Of a DNA stretch of 64,000 bases, positions 34,566-46,439 are shown one piece after another. The DNA comes from Cladophialophora immunda (lineage: Eukaryota > Ascomycota > Eurotiomycetes > Chaetothyriales > Herpotrichiellaceae). Where the stretch lies: NCBI RefSeq assembly GCF_000835495.1, contig NW_015622544.1, positions 2,756,855 to 2,820,854 on the forward strand, given 5' to 3'. A model generated the notes under the pieces. It was not told the origin of the DNA. It did not search any database and was given only the letters and a program-made list of their open reading frames with translations. Position numbers and translations under genes: made by a program. Each line of letters opens with the position of its first letter. Within the stretch, counting starts at the first letter, position 1.

Positions 34566-36352
34566 TCAAGCGGCCTTGTCACCCTCAATAACACCCTCGG
34601 CGGCGGGCTGGGCAACATATGAATCCTTGCGATGGCCAGCGCTTTCAGGGTCGTAGTTCTTGGTGCCTGGCACTTCACCAGCGAGCTCTTCGAGCGTCTT
34701 GCGCTTGGTCTCGGGGATGAGGAGAGTGGTGAAGCAGCCGCAAAGCATGAAGAGGGCGAAGATTTCCATGACATGGTCAAGCCAAGGCGACGGGTTGGAC
34801 TTTGTAGGATGTCCCTTGGTCCGGAGAGGGCCAAAGACAGTCTGGGCGACAATGGCCCCAACTTTGCCCGAGGCAGCCGAGATACCGTGCGAGGTAGATC
34901 GGTAGCGGGTTGGGAAGCATTCACCAGGAACAATAAAGGTGGTGGCGTTGGGTCCGAAGTTGAAGAAGAACTGGGCGAGGACGTAGAGAGCCAGAAGACC
35001 GCCTTCGTGAAGGTGATCGTATGCGAAACCGATGACGATAAAGATGATAGTGAGGATGATGAAGCCCATCAGCTGAATGGTCTTGCGACCGATGGTGTCT
35101 ACTGTTGCAACCGTCACCCAGTAACCCGGAATGGCACCTGCGCAGACAATGATAAGATTGCCCACAGCGGTGTTGTAGAAAATCTCGTAGACGTTGTCAC
35201 CCTTGGCATAGCCAATTGCTTGGAGGATAATCGAGTTGTTGAGGCCCAGGCCGTAGAAAGCGACATCAAGGAAGAACCATGAACCCGCAGTTCCGAGAAG
35301 GACCTTGCCATGCCTCCACTGGCTGTAGTGTCGCCAAAAGTCGTGCCAGCTGGCCTTGGGAGTTTCGAGGCGCTGGCGGGAGTCTTGCAAGACAGCGGCG
35401 CGGCTGACTTCATCAGGCTTGCCCTCGTGTTGTCCGGATTGGTAGGCTTTGACGTCTTCGACGGCTTTCTCCGAGTCACGGGCAACATCGAAAGTATAAC
35501 GAGGAGTTTCAGGGATGGTGAGACGGAAGTACAACGCAATGCAGCCTGGAACTGCACCGAATCCAATGATCACACGCCACATCTTGTCAACCGCAAGCTG
35601 GCAAACCCCATCGCAGAGGTCGACGGTGGCGGCAGTCTTGAGAGACTGATGGAAGCCGGTGACGACAATCAAAGCAATGATGGCAGCGGTGAATTGGCCG
35701 ATACCTTGCATAGCAAAGACGGCACCCATCATGGCACCTCTCCATTTGGTGGTGGCGAACCTGGGAATAATCAGCTTTGGCCCTCAAAATATACAAGGCC
35801 AAGCAGGTAAACTCACTCAGAAGTGATGATGGAGGAGAGAGGATAATCACCTCCGATACCGATGCCCATCATGACTCGCCAGAAGATAATGATACCAACA
35901 ATGGAGATGGCAGGAGAGTCAGAGGAAAGCGCCTGAGCAAGAGTTGCGAAGATGATCAGGATCAGCTCGAGACCATACATCCGCTTGCGGCCAACGATAT
36001 CGGCGAGCCAACCAAAGCCGACTTGACCGATGACAGTGCCACCAGAGGTTGCAACCTTGATGGCGGTATCCGAGTTGGTTGGGATCTTTCCTGCATTCTT
36101 TGGATTGGGGGCGTCCTGCCAGTAGACGACACCCAACATGGCCGTGACCAAGTTGATGGCGAAGATATCGTAGGCATCGGTGAAGAAACCAATACCGGCA
36201 ACCACAATGGCGCGGACATGGTACCAGCCAAAGGGAGCCTTATCGATCTCGGCGAGGGCAAGTCGTCGCCGCTCGTTGGGGTCCTGGATATGTGCAAAGT
36301 CGTTGTGGAAATTGTGAAAGGCGGCGTTTCCGCCAGCTGTCTTCGTCGCCAT
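34566..36352 (-). CDS. PHO84: High-affinity phosphate:H+ symporter, PHO84 type (MFS), 2 exons
   Basis: Plasma-membrane importer of inorganic phosphate of the major facilitator PHS family. Exons on the minus strand: 36352-35817 and 35760-34566 (576 aa). Family signatures are abundant: FGWYHVRAIVVAGIGFFTDAYDIFAINLV in TM1, ADIVGRKRMYGLELILII in the TM2-3 loop, [36 protein letters not shown] (PHS signature with the substrate-binding Asp of GGDYPLS). The central cytoplasmic loop between about residues 270 and 330 separates two sets of six TM helices. A late block is FGPNATTFIVPGECFPTRYRSTSHGISAASGKVGA. The intron sits inside the signature (GA/GTGAGT...CAG/G), which confirms the splice. Yeast PHO84 is induced by phosphate starvation through Pho4; no CACGTG lies in the nearest 1.4 kb of its 5' flank. 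Confidence 0.95.
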
Positions 36353-37775
36353 GGCGGCTAAGGTCTTTCAATAGATAGTCGACTGTCTTCCAAGAGTCTA
36401 GGAGGAAGTCAAGACTAGACAAGCAGTGGAGGAAGGCTTGCTCGAGACAAGACAAGAACCGAGGGCTCAGGTCCAAGCCGGCAGGAGCTGTGCTACATAT
36501 ACCCTTCGAAAGATAGGTCACATCGCGTCCATACCAAGGCTCTGGGCACAGCAAGGCCGCAGGCGAACTGAATCTGAAAAGTTCGACAGGGTGGAGTGCC
36601 AGTGGGCCGACAAGGCGAACTGCAAGCGTCAAAACTATACGATGACACATTCCCCACTTGGACAGTCCCCCTTTGACAGCGACCAAGAGGGCGTCGTGGG
36701 AGCCAATAGATGAAGGCCACTAGGACACACCATGAGCAGAAAGAAATAGGATTGTCAGTGAGTAGGCGCATCGAGATGAATCTGTCGAGGACCCCGGGAT
36801 CAGCAGAAGCAACAAGGGAGGGATATGCGAGGCAGAGCGGGTGGTCACAAGTGTGCACCCTGGCTTTCTCCGCTACCATTGGCTTCGCCGCCAATAAGAT
36901 CTGTGGGCCAGAATCGGGCTGCCCTAGCTTTTCGTGAGGTGCACCCTCCTACCGTCTTCCAGTGTCTCTGAGGTCCGCGTCGATCCATTGGATATCAGAG
37001 GCATCACTATTTGTCTCGCTTCGGATAGCCGCTTTGTTCGAGAAGCCTTGAAAGTCTCTTCTGGGCGCCAAGTAAACCGGTGGAATAGTCTCCCTCGGAA
37101 AGGGCCCCAACCCTACACTGAAAGAACAAACCACAGGCTGCGCGCTTGGAACGTGCACGCGGTGTTGCCAGAGTTTGATATCATGAAAGCTTGGCTGTGA
37201 TTTCGACGTCTTCTATCGAGATCCAACGGACCTAGGAACTGGTGGTGAGTTGAGCGACCAGCAATCTCCCTTGACAAACTTCAGACGATGCATTCTGGCG
37301 ACTCCCCGCTCGTGCTTGGTCGAAGAGATGTGTACCCGATCAAGACCCGTCCAGAACCATTGAGAGAGGCAGACTATACCAACGGGGCCATGGGCATTCT
37401 CATTGGCAACGCTCGATCAGACCATGATATTGTGCCTTGGTGCGTCCTTTGTCGCGTCGCTCTACCAGGCACGTTGTTATTTCCGCCTTACCGTTTCAGC
37501 TTAGCACAGCCAAACTGCAGGGCCGGGATAATGGCTGGTTCGAGAGCTTGCAGGGATTTTAGCGTGGCCCATATGCAGGCAACACCAGGGGAGGGGAATG
37601 TCATGGTGCACGGCGAGTGGCTGGAGGAAACGAGCCTGCAAAGGGTCTGGAGCTAGCGAGGAGGCGGAGGCTCGGCCTCACCAGGGGACATCTGGCAAGC
37701 CGGCGTGGGTGGCGGTGATAGTCTAGGCGCAGTCTTCAGAAAATTTCATCTGCAAGGTCCAAAGGGTTGAGAATG

Positions 37776-37834
37776 GAGTGGGAGTGAGAGTGGGAGTGGG
37801 ATGGGCAGGATGGGCAGGATGGGCGGGGCGGGGA
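37776..37834. repeat. G-rich minisatellite, possible G-quadruplex
   Basis: Tandem GAGTGG/GTGGGA units run into three copies of a GATGGGCAG-like unit and end in GGGCGGGGCGGGG. Many runs of three or more G on the plus strand could fold as a G-quadruplex; this is inference. Confidence 0.75.
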
Positions 37835-37893
37835 GCTTCCCTGAAAAAGGCCCTCCGAAGCGGTCTCAGCGGCTGCCAAGCCACACGTGCCAG

Positions 37894-38340
37894 CTAGTCA
37901 CGGTGCTTGAATCGACCACGTTTCTTGTTGATTGGTGAACACACAACCTCCTCCCAACTGCCCGCCAAGGCTCCGTCGTTATTGATCTCGACACGGCGAG
38001 GCTTGAGTGACAATGAAGCCTCCGAGTTGTTTGCGCCCTTCTTCCTGACACGGGCATCGCCCGCATTCCACTTCATCACCCAACGCTGCCACTCTGAAAT
38101 TCCCATGCAGCCAAGAACGCCAGAGGCGATATACGGGCTGCACCCAGAGTCGTCACGGCAATGCGAGTAGTTGTGTCTGACTCCTCCACGAGCAAACTCA
38201 AACTAAGGGGTCGAAGCGAAGAAAAAGAAAGGAAAAAAGATCTCCATACAAGCATCCAGCGTATCGGACTACGCATTGTATTGCTCACCTTCCAGTTTCG
38301 GTGAACAACACGCTGCTCATTTGTCACCTTGTTCCTAAAC
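37894..38340 (-). CDS. possible small gene or gene remnant, unrecognised
   Basis: Two open segments could be spliced: one ending at 38289 (NKVTNEQRVVHRNWK, donor GTGAGC) and one from 38202 to 37894 (acceptor CTTAG, 103 codons with stop). Both are phase 0 and join in frame. The second contains NYSHCRDDSGCSPYIASG, then GISEWQRWVMKWNAGDAR and a basic C-terminus NKKRGRFKHRD. I find no start codon in frame for the first segment and recognise no family. It may be a partial or decayed gene, or chance. Confidence 0.22.
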
Positions 38341-41166
38341 AGAGTCCGAGTCGGCAACTAAGCACCATGCTGAGATTATCGAGATCTAACAAGAAGTCAT
38401 ACTATTATCATATGATGACACTCTTCCTTTCGATCAGCGATTTCGCGCCAGCACGGAGATAGTGATGAATACGACAGATCCAAACACGGAGACAACAACC
38501 CAGGGGATCTCCACACAAGATGAAAAGATTTGCACAAGGAAAAGTCTCCCCTCCACCATATCTCGATCTGGCTTCTGGGCTGTCGATATCATGCTTAAAG
38601 TGTCAGCTCCTTCGACAACGCCGTCAGCTCCAGGGCTGAATGAAGCAATTCGATCATCTCTGGGGATACCTCAGAGCCGTCCCGAGGTGGGATGGGAGCG
38701 ATATTACCCTGTGTCAGCTCCAAGTGGCGCTCGTCAATTTGTACAAGTATGCTACGTGTGGCCTGTACGACTATTGCGTACTCGGTACAGATCCTTCGCC
38801 TGACACTTCCCTTTGGAGTTGCATTTTAGGCTTGACTGGCTCAGTACAATATCTCTCAACTCGGTCACCGTGGCCAAGCACGCCCCTCGTGTGAAGCCAT
38901 CCGAGTAATTCTGCAAGCGCTGTAAAGAGAGATAAACCAACACTATCTCGTGTGAGACATTCATATGCATGGAACTCCACGCGATGGTAACCTCGCTATG
39001 GTCTGAACGATGCTCTCGCCCCCTAGCCCATGACCCTTGTCCTAGTCGCATCCTGCTGCCGTTTTCACCCCCTGCTAGCGTCTGCATGAGAAGCAGGAGA
39101 GAACATTCCACGGCCTTTCCTGAATTAGAACAGAGACCGATGGGTCTCGGCCTCGACTCATTTCACCTTTTGGTCACAAGGGATCCCTTCCGTCCTTAGT
39201 AGTCTGAATTTTCTTTTTCCACAAGTGATGCTTCTATCCGAAGTCAGCAGACTGGGCGACGGGGCCGTTGTCGTGGAGGCGCAATATTCGAGAGTGTGGA
39301 ATCTTGTCCCGGGCGCAAACGGTCGTGTGAGAACGGCAAGCTGCTGGGGACCGCGGCAAGGCAGATCGCCGTACCTCGCTCTCCATCCCTGAGCTCTAGC
39401 AGAGACGCATAGCCATTACCACGACTGACTGGAAACCGAACGAGCTTCACCACCCTGAGGCCGTGCATCCTATGACTCAGGTATCTCTGGGTATGTCCTG
39501 TTGATCACTCGAATCGCTCTATCCCCCCTGACGATGCGATGAGCCATAGCGTAGCCTCCTAGAGTACAAGTCCTAGGGCTTGCACAGCGAGGCTCGACCA
39601 TCCAAGGTGGAACACAATGTCGTTCTACATGCATGCGAGGTTGACTCGAGGCTGCCTAACAGGCTGAAGATCCATCCAAACGTTGACATGCAAGGATGCA
39701 CGGGCAACGAGGCTTACTACGAAGTGCCATATGCTTGAAGAGGCGTGGTGCCGAGTTACAGGACAAACCTCCCCAAAGCTCTGCCTTGATCGCGCGAAGA
39801 AAGGTCTACTGCGCTTTTCCTGTGCTGTCCTTCAAAAGTCTTTGGCAGAAACAGACACGCACTGCTGAACATCTGCCATCTGTGCTCGGTTTCAGCGTCA
39901 ACATACAACCACGTCGCCAACTCACTTCGTCAAAACCAACCAGTCCTGCATTTTTTTTTGCCTATTTTCCAAACTGTTCCGAGACAAACATTCCTGCAAA
40001 TCTTCTACGACTCGGCCAGCTTGCACATCCTGTGACCTCGGACTGTTCGCTAAGGCGAGTAGAGTAACAGTGCCAATCAAGGTGCATTGAGCTTCTCACT
40101 AGGCAAGACTGACGGATAAAAACCCTAAGAGAAACAGAAGGCTGGCGACGGAGTTGAAGAGCAGGATGGGTAGACAAGACAATACCAAGGATTCCCAGCA
40201 CCGGTCATGCTTCCCCCTCTACTGCCTGTGGCGGTGGCCGGGGATGCGTCTTGGAGGGAGGACAGAGAAGACTGACACCCTTTCCTTTAGATCCGTCACC
40301 TTATCACCACTCAAAAGGTCTGTAAAGTGGAGGGCCATGCGTCTCCCTTGCGCTGCGCCGTGACACCGTCCCTCTGTCCTACCGATGACCTCGCCCCCGA
40401 CACAAGAGTATGCGAGCATCAAACACGACAGATAACAAGCCTCAGCTGCAGCGGACTGGGGAAGGTACCGGCAGCGGAACGGAATAGTGGCAAGGACGAT
40501 AACGTCTCGATCTGGTGTTGTTGAACTCTGGGCTGTCAAGAGTACCACTAATACCCAGAGGGACGTGCCCTGCTCGTCCACCAAGCTTAGCAGAGGCCGG
40601 ACCGCCCGAGCCAACACGTCAAGAGTGCTCTCTGTCCCATGAGATCCTCTCTGCTCGCAATAGCCGCGAGGACGTTTGTTCCTGGATCGAGTTCTTCCCG
40701 TTCTATTTTACCCAATGGTCCGGTGTCCCGGTTTTGGGAAAGTGTTGCCAAAATATCAGACAGTGAGCCATAGATTGGGTGTCTTGGGACGGGAAAAAGC
40801 CTGTATGATATAGCTACGAGCAGCTATGTACAACCATATTAACTCTGCTCTGCTCTGCATGCACAGATCAATCTCGACCTGAGCAGATCGTTCGGTAACG
40901 TCTAAATCTATTCATCACGCCACGTGGCTCCTTCAACCCTTGCAACTTTGGCCTCCAGCCCGTAACCTTCGATTCTGGCATAGAAGTCAGAAAGCCTGCA
41001 TTTCATATCTGTCACTACTTCCAGAGGACTTTCCCACGTCGTCGTCCAGGGCTCGCCACTTCAAAAGACTCACTTCTTCGGCCTAACGAAGATACGTTGG
41101 GTCGCAATGCGGCATCGCTCAGCGCCAACATTCACCATCATCTGCTTGACCCTCCGCTTTGCCAGC

Positions 41167-42815
41167 TCAGCGCAATGCATGCCCATTCATTGCTTCCCCG
41201 TTCACCTTCTTGACACTACTGCCGGCTTTGAGGTGTTCTTTCCCGGCCTGCAGCGCTCCTTGAAGTCCAAACTGTTGCTTCACACCCTCAATGCGATGTG
41301 TCGAATTGATGTTCTTGACCAAGACAATTTGGAAACAAGTCGCGGAACCTTGCCGGGCGACAATGGTACTGTAGGCCAAGAAAAATTCCCAGATTCTGTA
41401 CCATCTCACACCGTATTTCGCCTTGACCTTTTCAGCGTTGCCGAGCCAGTTCCGATACCACCTCCAGAGCGTTGCACTGTAGTGCACGCCGATTGTGTCC
41501 ACAGATTTGACTTCAAAGCCAGCACCTTCGAGTTTATCAATCACGAATCCCAACGGAGTCGATGCGTCAGCGCCGGGAAAGATGTACTTGTTCATAAAAA
41601 GCCCCCAGATGAGGTCTTCGTATTGCCAGTACTTCCTCAACCCGGCAATTTGCAAGAAGAAAACACCATCGTCGTCCAAAAGATCGTTGACCTGGCGGAG
41701 GAAGCTCGAGAAGTGTCGAACGCCCACGTGCTCTGCCATTTCGAGACAGGTGATTTTTTTGTATTTCTCGCTTGATCTGTTGGGAGGGGAGTGGGGAATA
41801 TCACGGTAATCCATGCAGAGGATTCGAGACTGGGAATCTGGGATGTTCAACTTCCGCAGACCGTCGTTGCCCCATTTTGTCTGATTACGACCGAGTGTGA
41901 TGCCCGTTGCGTGTGCGCCATAATTAACGCTAGCATATTTCGCCAGGGTGCCCCAGCCACAGCCGATATCAAGCAGCGTCTCGCCCTCCTGGAGTCCGAT
42001 CTTCTCACACACTACAGCGAGTTTGTTATCTTGGAGTTCCTCCAAAGATTCCTCGCGGTTGATGTCCGAGATGATTCCCGAAGTGTAGATCATCCGTGGG
42101 CCAAGGAACCATGCGTAGAAGTCATCACCACGGTCGTAGTGATCGCGGACTTGTTCTTCATCCTGGGAGCGGGTGTGCATGATAACTTCGGGAATCATAC
42201 CGGTGAAAAAGAATCGGAACAACGAGAGTGTGAAACGGAAACTTGCCCAGTCGTGGCGGTATTCCATTGCTTCGAGGCAGTCGCCCTTGAACGAGACCTT
42301 TTGGTCAAAGTACATCTCGTGGAATGTTTCCATAGGGATTTTGTTTTTTCCATGGTATTTTGCTCTGTCTTCCTCACTGTGGAAGTCGAGGTAGTGTTCG
42401 ACCGAGCGACCGGGGTATGTAGCCTTCTCATTCAGCCGAGGAGAGATGGTCGAGGCGACGGACCAGAAGAGCATGAGGATGGGAATGCTGGTAAAGACGG
42501 CTATGAAGAGGGTGGTGTAGATGCCGCCATGCAGTTGGCGGGCAATGTACCATGGCACAGCGATGAGGAGGCCAATGAGCAGCAGGTTGTTGAAAGAGTC
42601 ACCTCCTGCAGCGTCGGCAGGGAGAGGGCCATTCTTGATTGAGGGGTACTAAAGGAGGCAGCCATAAGTCAGGAGAACATACAGAGCTTCCATTGAGCTA
42701 CACAACATACAGAAGTCAAGCGGACACCGCAGTCTGAAGGAGGTTGCTCGGGAGGTGCAGGAGGTGTCTGGATGAATTCAAAGTCCTCTGGGGACTCTGG
42801 ATGCTTGCTGGTCAT
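41167..42815 (-). CDS. Sphingolipid C9-methyltransferase, 2 exons
   Basis: Adds the C9 methyl group to the 4,8-sphingadienine base of fungal glucosylceramides, acting at the ER or Golgi membrane with SAM. Exons on the minus strand: 42815-42711 and 42648-41167 (528 aa, the usual length). The N-terminus MTSKHPESPEDFEFIQTPP is cytosolic and proline-rich. Two hydrophobic segments follow (LLLIGLLIAVPWY and TLFIAVFTSIPILMLFW). The enzyme part belongs to the cyclopropane-fatty-acid-synthase family: DHYDRGDDFYAWFLGPRMIYTSGI, the SAM motif LLDIGCGWGTLAKYA (about residues 260-275), GITLGRNQTKWGN, ITCLEMAEHVGVRHF. The intron lies between the tail and the first TM segment. The gene is 200 bp from the ERD1-like gene and on the same strand. 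Confidence 0.95.
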
Positions 42816-43016
42816 AGCGGCTGCTGTTGGTACGTGGGTAAGGTGAAGAAGGGGAGAAGTTCAATGCGGTGAACATTTCGGGGTGCGGAAGAGCATGTGC
42901 GGGTCGGGGTTCGGTGTACCTGCATATCCCAAAGGTGGAGATGCGCCAATCTTTTTGATATCACCAGCTACAGCCAGGTAACACTGCAATGCAATTCATA
43001 CGGAGGAATGCTCCTG

Positions 43017-44377
43017 TCAATCTTCGTCTATCTTCCCTGCGAACTCTCCAAGGAGTAAATCGTCTGTTGCAGGGCCTCGGTTGTTTCTCACCCACTCCGT
43101 CTCAACCCTGAAGAAGATCCACATCCATCTCCTCAACACTTCCAACAGCTCCATGAGAAAGATCCCACCCTCCAGGTCGTTAAAGTGATCCAAGTGCGGC
43201 GAAAGCTTGAAACTCCAGGTACACCGCAGTAAAAAATCTATAACAATCGCACTATAATACACCTCTTTTGAATGGAAGTACCGGTGACGGCGCAAACCCC
43301 AAGGATATTCTGGGTTGTTCCTCTGGCGGGGGGAGGAGAACAGAGAAAGGTCCCAATCTTTAGCCACATCCCAGTAAAAAGAATAGAATGAGTTGACAAA
43401 AACGAAAAACATCCTGCGAACCGTTAGAGAACTGCAGCGTGCAAGCATTCGGTTGTCCTCACCATAGTCTGAACAGCCCTGCCTCGCTCAGATAGAATTT
43501 GGTAGGGTCATAACCTCGTTGTAAAGCACTCAAGATGATGACTGGAAATGCGCTCGCATATTTCAAAGCATTGGCCAGGTGTTGGCCACCCCAACCCGAA
43601 GAAGTCGATCGATTCCTCCGAACCCGAAGATACTCAATCAGACACTGCCTCAATCGAATCATGCTCGGGATGCTGATGATCAGAGGCACCAAGTATACAC
43701 CCCCACATCCGCGATTCGGCTTCGCCGTACTGGTGGTCTTTGCATCAAGAAGCATGCATGTCGAAACGAATAAATCTCCCAGGACTTTTGCGTAACTCGT
43801 CAGAACATCAGCCAGTAGGATATCCCCAAACTTTCCATCCTGGACTTCTGCCAGTCCTCCCAAGCTGACTCGTTTTAAGGATTTCAGAAAATGTAGGCGA
43901 CCAGACCGTGACATGCGCTTGAGTGGGAGGAGAAAGCATACGGCGAGAAGCAAGAGGTAGGATTGCGGGAGGATCTGCCATCGTAGGGCTGCGCGCTGGT
44001 CGCCTCGGGTAACTGCCCAGAAGAGAAGCAGGGAAGTAATCAATGGAACGGTAAGGAAAGAGGCCAAGCGATATGTCGAGTAGTGATGGTGTTGCGCTTG
44101 TCGAGGAGGATACCGAATGAGTGCTGGCACATCCTGCGCTGATCAGCTGGGGGTCGATGAGCATATTCCGAGCAACGAACGTACAATCTTGATGAGATGT
44201 AAATAGTGTAAATTGAGACCCCATGCCCAAATGCCTAGGAGCCGCATTAGATCATGTACTAAAAGGAGCCTATCCGGCCGGCATACCAAGAACAATAATA
44301 ATTGCGACTCTGTAAGGGAGCGGCAGAACAAGACTGAACGAGTCGACCTCAGGCTCCACGGCGACGTCTCCGTCCAT
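43017..44377 (-). CDS. ERD1: EXS-domain protein, ERD1 homologue, 4 exons
   Basis: Golgi membrane protein; yeast Erd1 recycles the phosphate by-product of Golgi glycosylation and is needed for retention of glycosyltransferases and ER proteins. Exons on the minus strand: 44377-44287, 44234-44185, 44133-43463, 43413-43017 (402 aa). The EXS core is very clear: LLADVLTSYAKVLGDLFVSTCML, GGVYLVPLIISIPSMIRLRQCLIEYLR, GWGGQHLANALKYASAFPVIILSALQRGYD, then WMFFVFVNSFYSFYWDVAKDWDLSLF and NRLLRCTW-like DFLLRCTWSFKLSP. There is no SPX domain, which separates it from XPR1/SYG1 and fits ERD1. The 50-nt second exon (GIWAWGLNLHYLHLIKI) is required for frame. It sits between two other minus-strand membrane genes, next to a GIT1-type permease. 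Confidence 0.93.
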
Positions 44378-44756
44378 ATTGGATAGGAGATATCATGCTT
44401 CGGATGGCTATGAAGAGTCAGGGAACCAAGAATAGAGAGAGAAAGGAACAATATCAAAACGAGAGGGTGTGGTCCAAGTCGCGCAGTCAACTCGAAAAAG
44501 TTGGGGAGCGGGCTTTGCGAATTGATATTTACCTGGCCTTGTTGGAAACTTGGGGTGGAGCCTAATTGGGCAGACTGCCGCTGCCGCTTTAATATCTTGA
44601 CCTGTGGACTTCCATTTTCGCAACAGGTCTGAGCTTCTTTCGATATTCCTGCGGACCTAGATACAAATTCATTGAATTTACCGACGTTATCACTAATGTT
44701 CCCGAATCGAGAACAGCCAAAATCAACAGTAGCGACTGTCCATCCCATCGAAAGAT
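44378..44756. other. intergenic spacer between ERD1-like and GIT1-like genes
   Basis: 379 bp between two minus-strand genes; holds the ERD1-like promoter and GIT1-like 3' flank. No CACGTG or CACGTT is seen. Confidence 0.5.
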
Positions 44757-46439
44757 TCAAGAGGTCTTGGTATACTCGGGTTTGAACGCGGTCGTCCGCA
44801 CCTCCTCGATCAAGCTCTCGCCAAACTCCCCCTCGTATCCGTGATCTGCAAGGAATTCTCTGAATTTGGCGTCCTCACTCTCAAGTTCTCGATCTCGGTC
44901 GGGAATGAATACCCACGAGATAATCCCCCCAGCGGCGGCAAAACCAGCACCAATGAGGAAGACGGCCTGAGTTCCCTTTTGCGTATCGCTGAAGGAGTTC
45001 TGGATAGGTGTGAAAACTTGGGTTCCAATCGCAGCACCAGCCTTGCCCACCGCAGCAGCAAACCCCATGAAGTGGCCGCGCAGTGGAGTAGGGAAACTCT
45101 CGGCTGCCGTCAAGAAAGTGCAAACTCCAGGTCCCATCTCTCCCAAGCTGTTGAAGATCCCATAGAGAACAACAAAGAGAGGGAAGACGGATTGAATAGG
45201 GCCCAAGGCGCCTCCCAGGATAAATCCTAAGACGGCCCAACATCCAAAACCGAAGGTCATAGTTTGCTTACGGCCGATTCTATCCATTAGGAGCCCGCCA
45301 ACGATCGTACCTGGAAGATAAAAGCTGTTAACTAGGGTGCCGTATCCGATGTTCTGGATCAAGGTGTTCTTGGGATTGAGTTGGCCGATGATGGTGGAGC
45401 TGAAAATCCCAAATGGGTAGGTGACACTTCGAAAGCGTAAGCAAAACCGCCGGAGAAAAGAATGGGATCCAACTTACAAGTCGTACATGAACCACGCCAG
45501 TGAAGTTCCAACCATGGGCTTCCAATATCGCTTGATGATCAACCAATAGGGTACGTTTCTCTTGATAGCATGTTTGCGATACTGAGTGGACTCAACCATG
45601 CGAATTCGGAAGAAGAAAAGCGCCACAGGGAGGACGAAGCCCAACCCAAAGCAGATACGCCAGATTCCGCTTGAGATTCTCTCATTGTAGCATTCGATGA
45701 CAATCAGCGCGACGACACCGGCGATCACGAATCCCAAGTCAATGCTAAAGTCGGTGGCCACAGCGACTAGGAAGCCCCGTCTGCGGCGGACATATTCACT
45801 CTCATCTGAAGCTTCAGCACTACCAGTTCCACAAGTTGGGTATTCGCCTGAATCCAGCTATCAGCACATCGACTAGCGGCTGGCGTTTCGAGTTGTACTC
45901 ACCTCCTGCACCGAATCCAGCAACACCACGAGCAACGATCATCATCCAGAACATGCCCAGCTGAGTGGTGCCATGAGCTGCCGTAGCCAAGACGATACCA
46001 AGGACAAGGAAGAAAGTAGCGAAGACAATGCCGGTACGTCGCCCTATCTTATCGATGAGAATGCCGAAGAAGAGCATGCCGAAGATCTCTCCAATGAGGT
46101 ATGCATTGGACAACCGGGTCTTGATGATGCTCGACATGCCATCTTTGTACAGGTCTGTGAACAGGGGCTCCATATATCTACAAGAGAATTGTGTAAGCAT
46201 TTCGTTCCAATGCAGCAGTGACATGGCATGTACCCAATGATTTGCGCATTGTATCCATCAGAGAACAAGGCGAGACCCGCAACCAGAACGGTGATAATCG
46301 ACGAGACCTTGGTGATCCTGGCGACATCTAGGTGACTGAGCCTTCTATCTCCAGCCTCCACGTCCTGTCCATGGGGTTGACTCCCAGAGGACTCATGACC
46401 CGTAATTTCGTATGAAGGCTGGTACTTCTCGGTTGCCAT
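44757..46439 (-). CDS. GIT1: GIT1-type glycerophosphodiester permease (MFS), 4 exons
   Basis: Proton symporter for glycerophosphoinositol, glycerophosphocholine or glycerol-3-phosphate at the plasma membrane. Exons on the minus strand: 46439-46234, 46177-45903, 45847-45478, 45426-44757 (506 aa). Family blocks: VLVAGLALFSDGYNAQIIGYMEPLF, RLSNAYLIGEIFGMLFFGILIDKIGRRTGIVFATFF, MMIVARGVAGFGAGGEYPTCG, RGFLVAVATDFSIDLGFVIAG, VGTSLAWFMYDFVTYPFGIFSS, MDRIGRKQTMTFGFG, ESFPTPLRGHFMGFAAAVGKAGAAIG, and the C-terminal DRDRELESEDAKFREFL typical of the GIT group. Two splice junctions fall inside these blocks and confirm the model. The exact substrate cannot be told from sequence. It is transcribed divergently from the PhnY*/PhnZ-like fusion gene, with an 835-bp shared promoter. 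Confidence 0.93.

Larger units (their letters stand above)
36353..41166. other. 4.8 kb gene-poor region
   Basis: The longest stretch without a convincing gene in the window. It lies upstream of the phosphate permease and downstream of the C9-methyltransferase. It holds a G-rich minisatellite near 37776-37834, a possible small minus-strand gene near 37894-38340, CACGTG at 37884-37889 and 40921-40926, CACGTT at 37917-37922, and a T run near 39951. Open frames up to about 130 codons are present on both strands but carry no recognised motif. No transposase or reverse-transcriptase signature is visible. Confidence 0.5.

Noticed and set aside
36353..36900. Search for CACGTG in the proximal PHO84 promoter
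   Set aside because: None is present in this stretch; only distal words occur, so sequence does not by itself support phosphate control of this gene.
37288..37656. 122-codon open frame upstream of PHO84
   Set aside because: No recognisable motif, splice support or conserved start; kept as non-coding.
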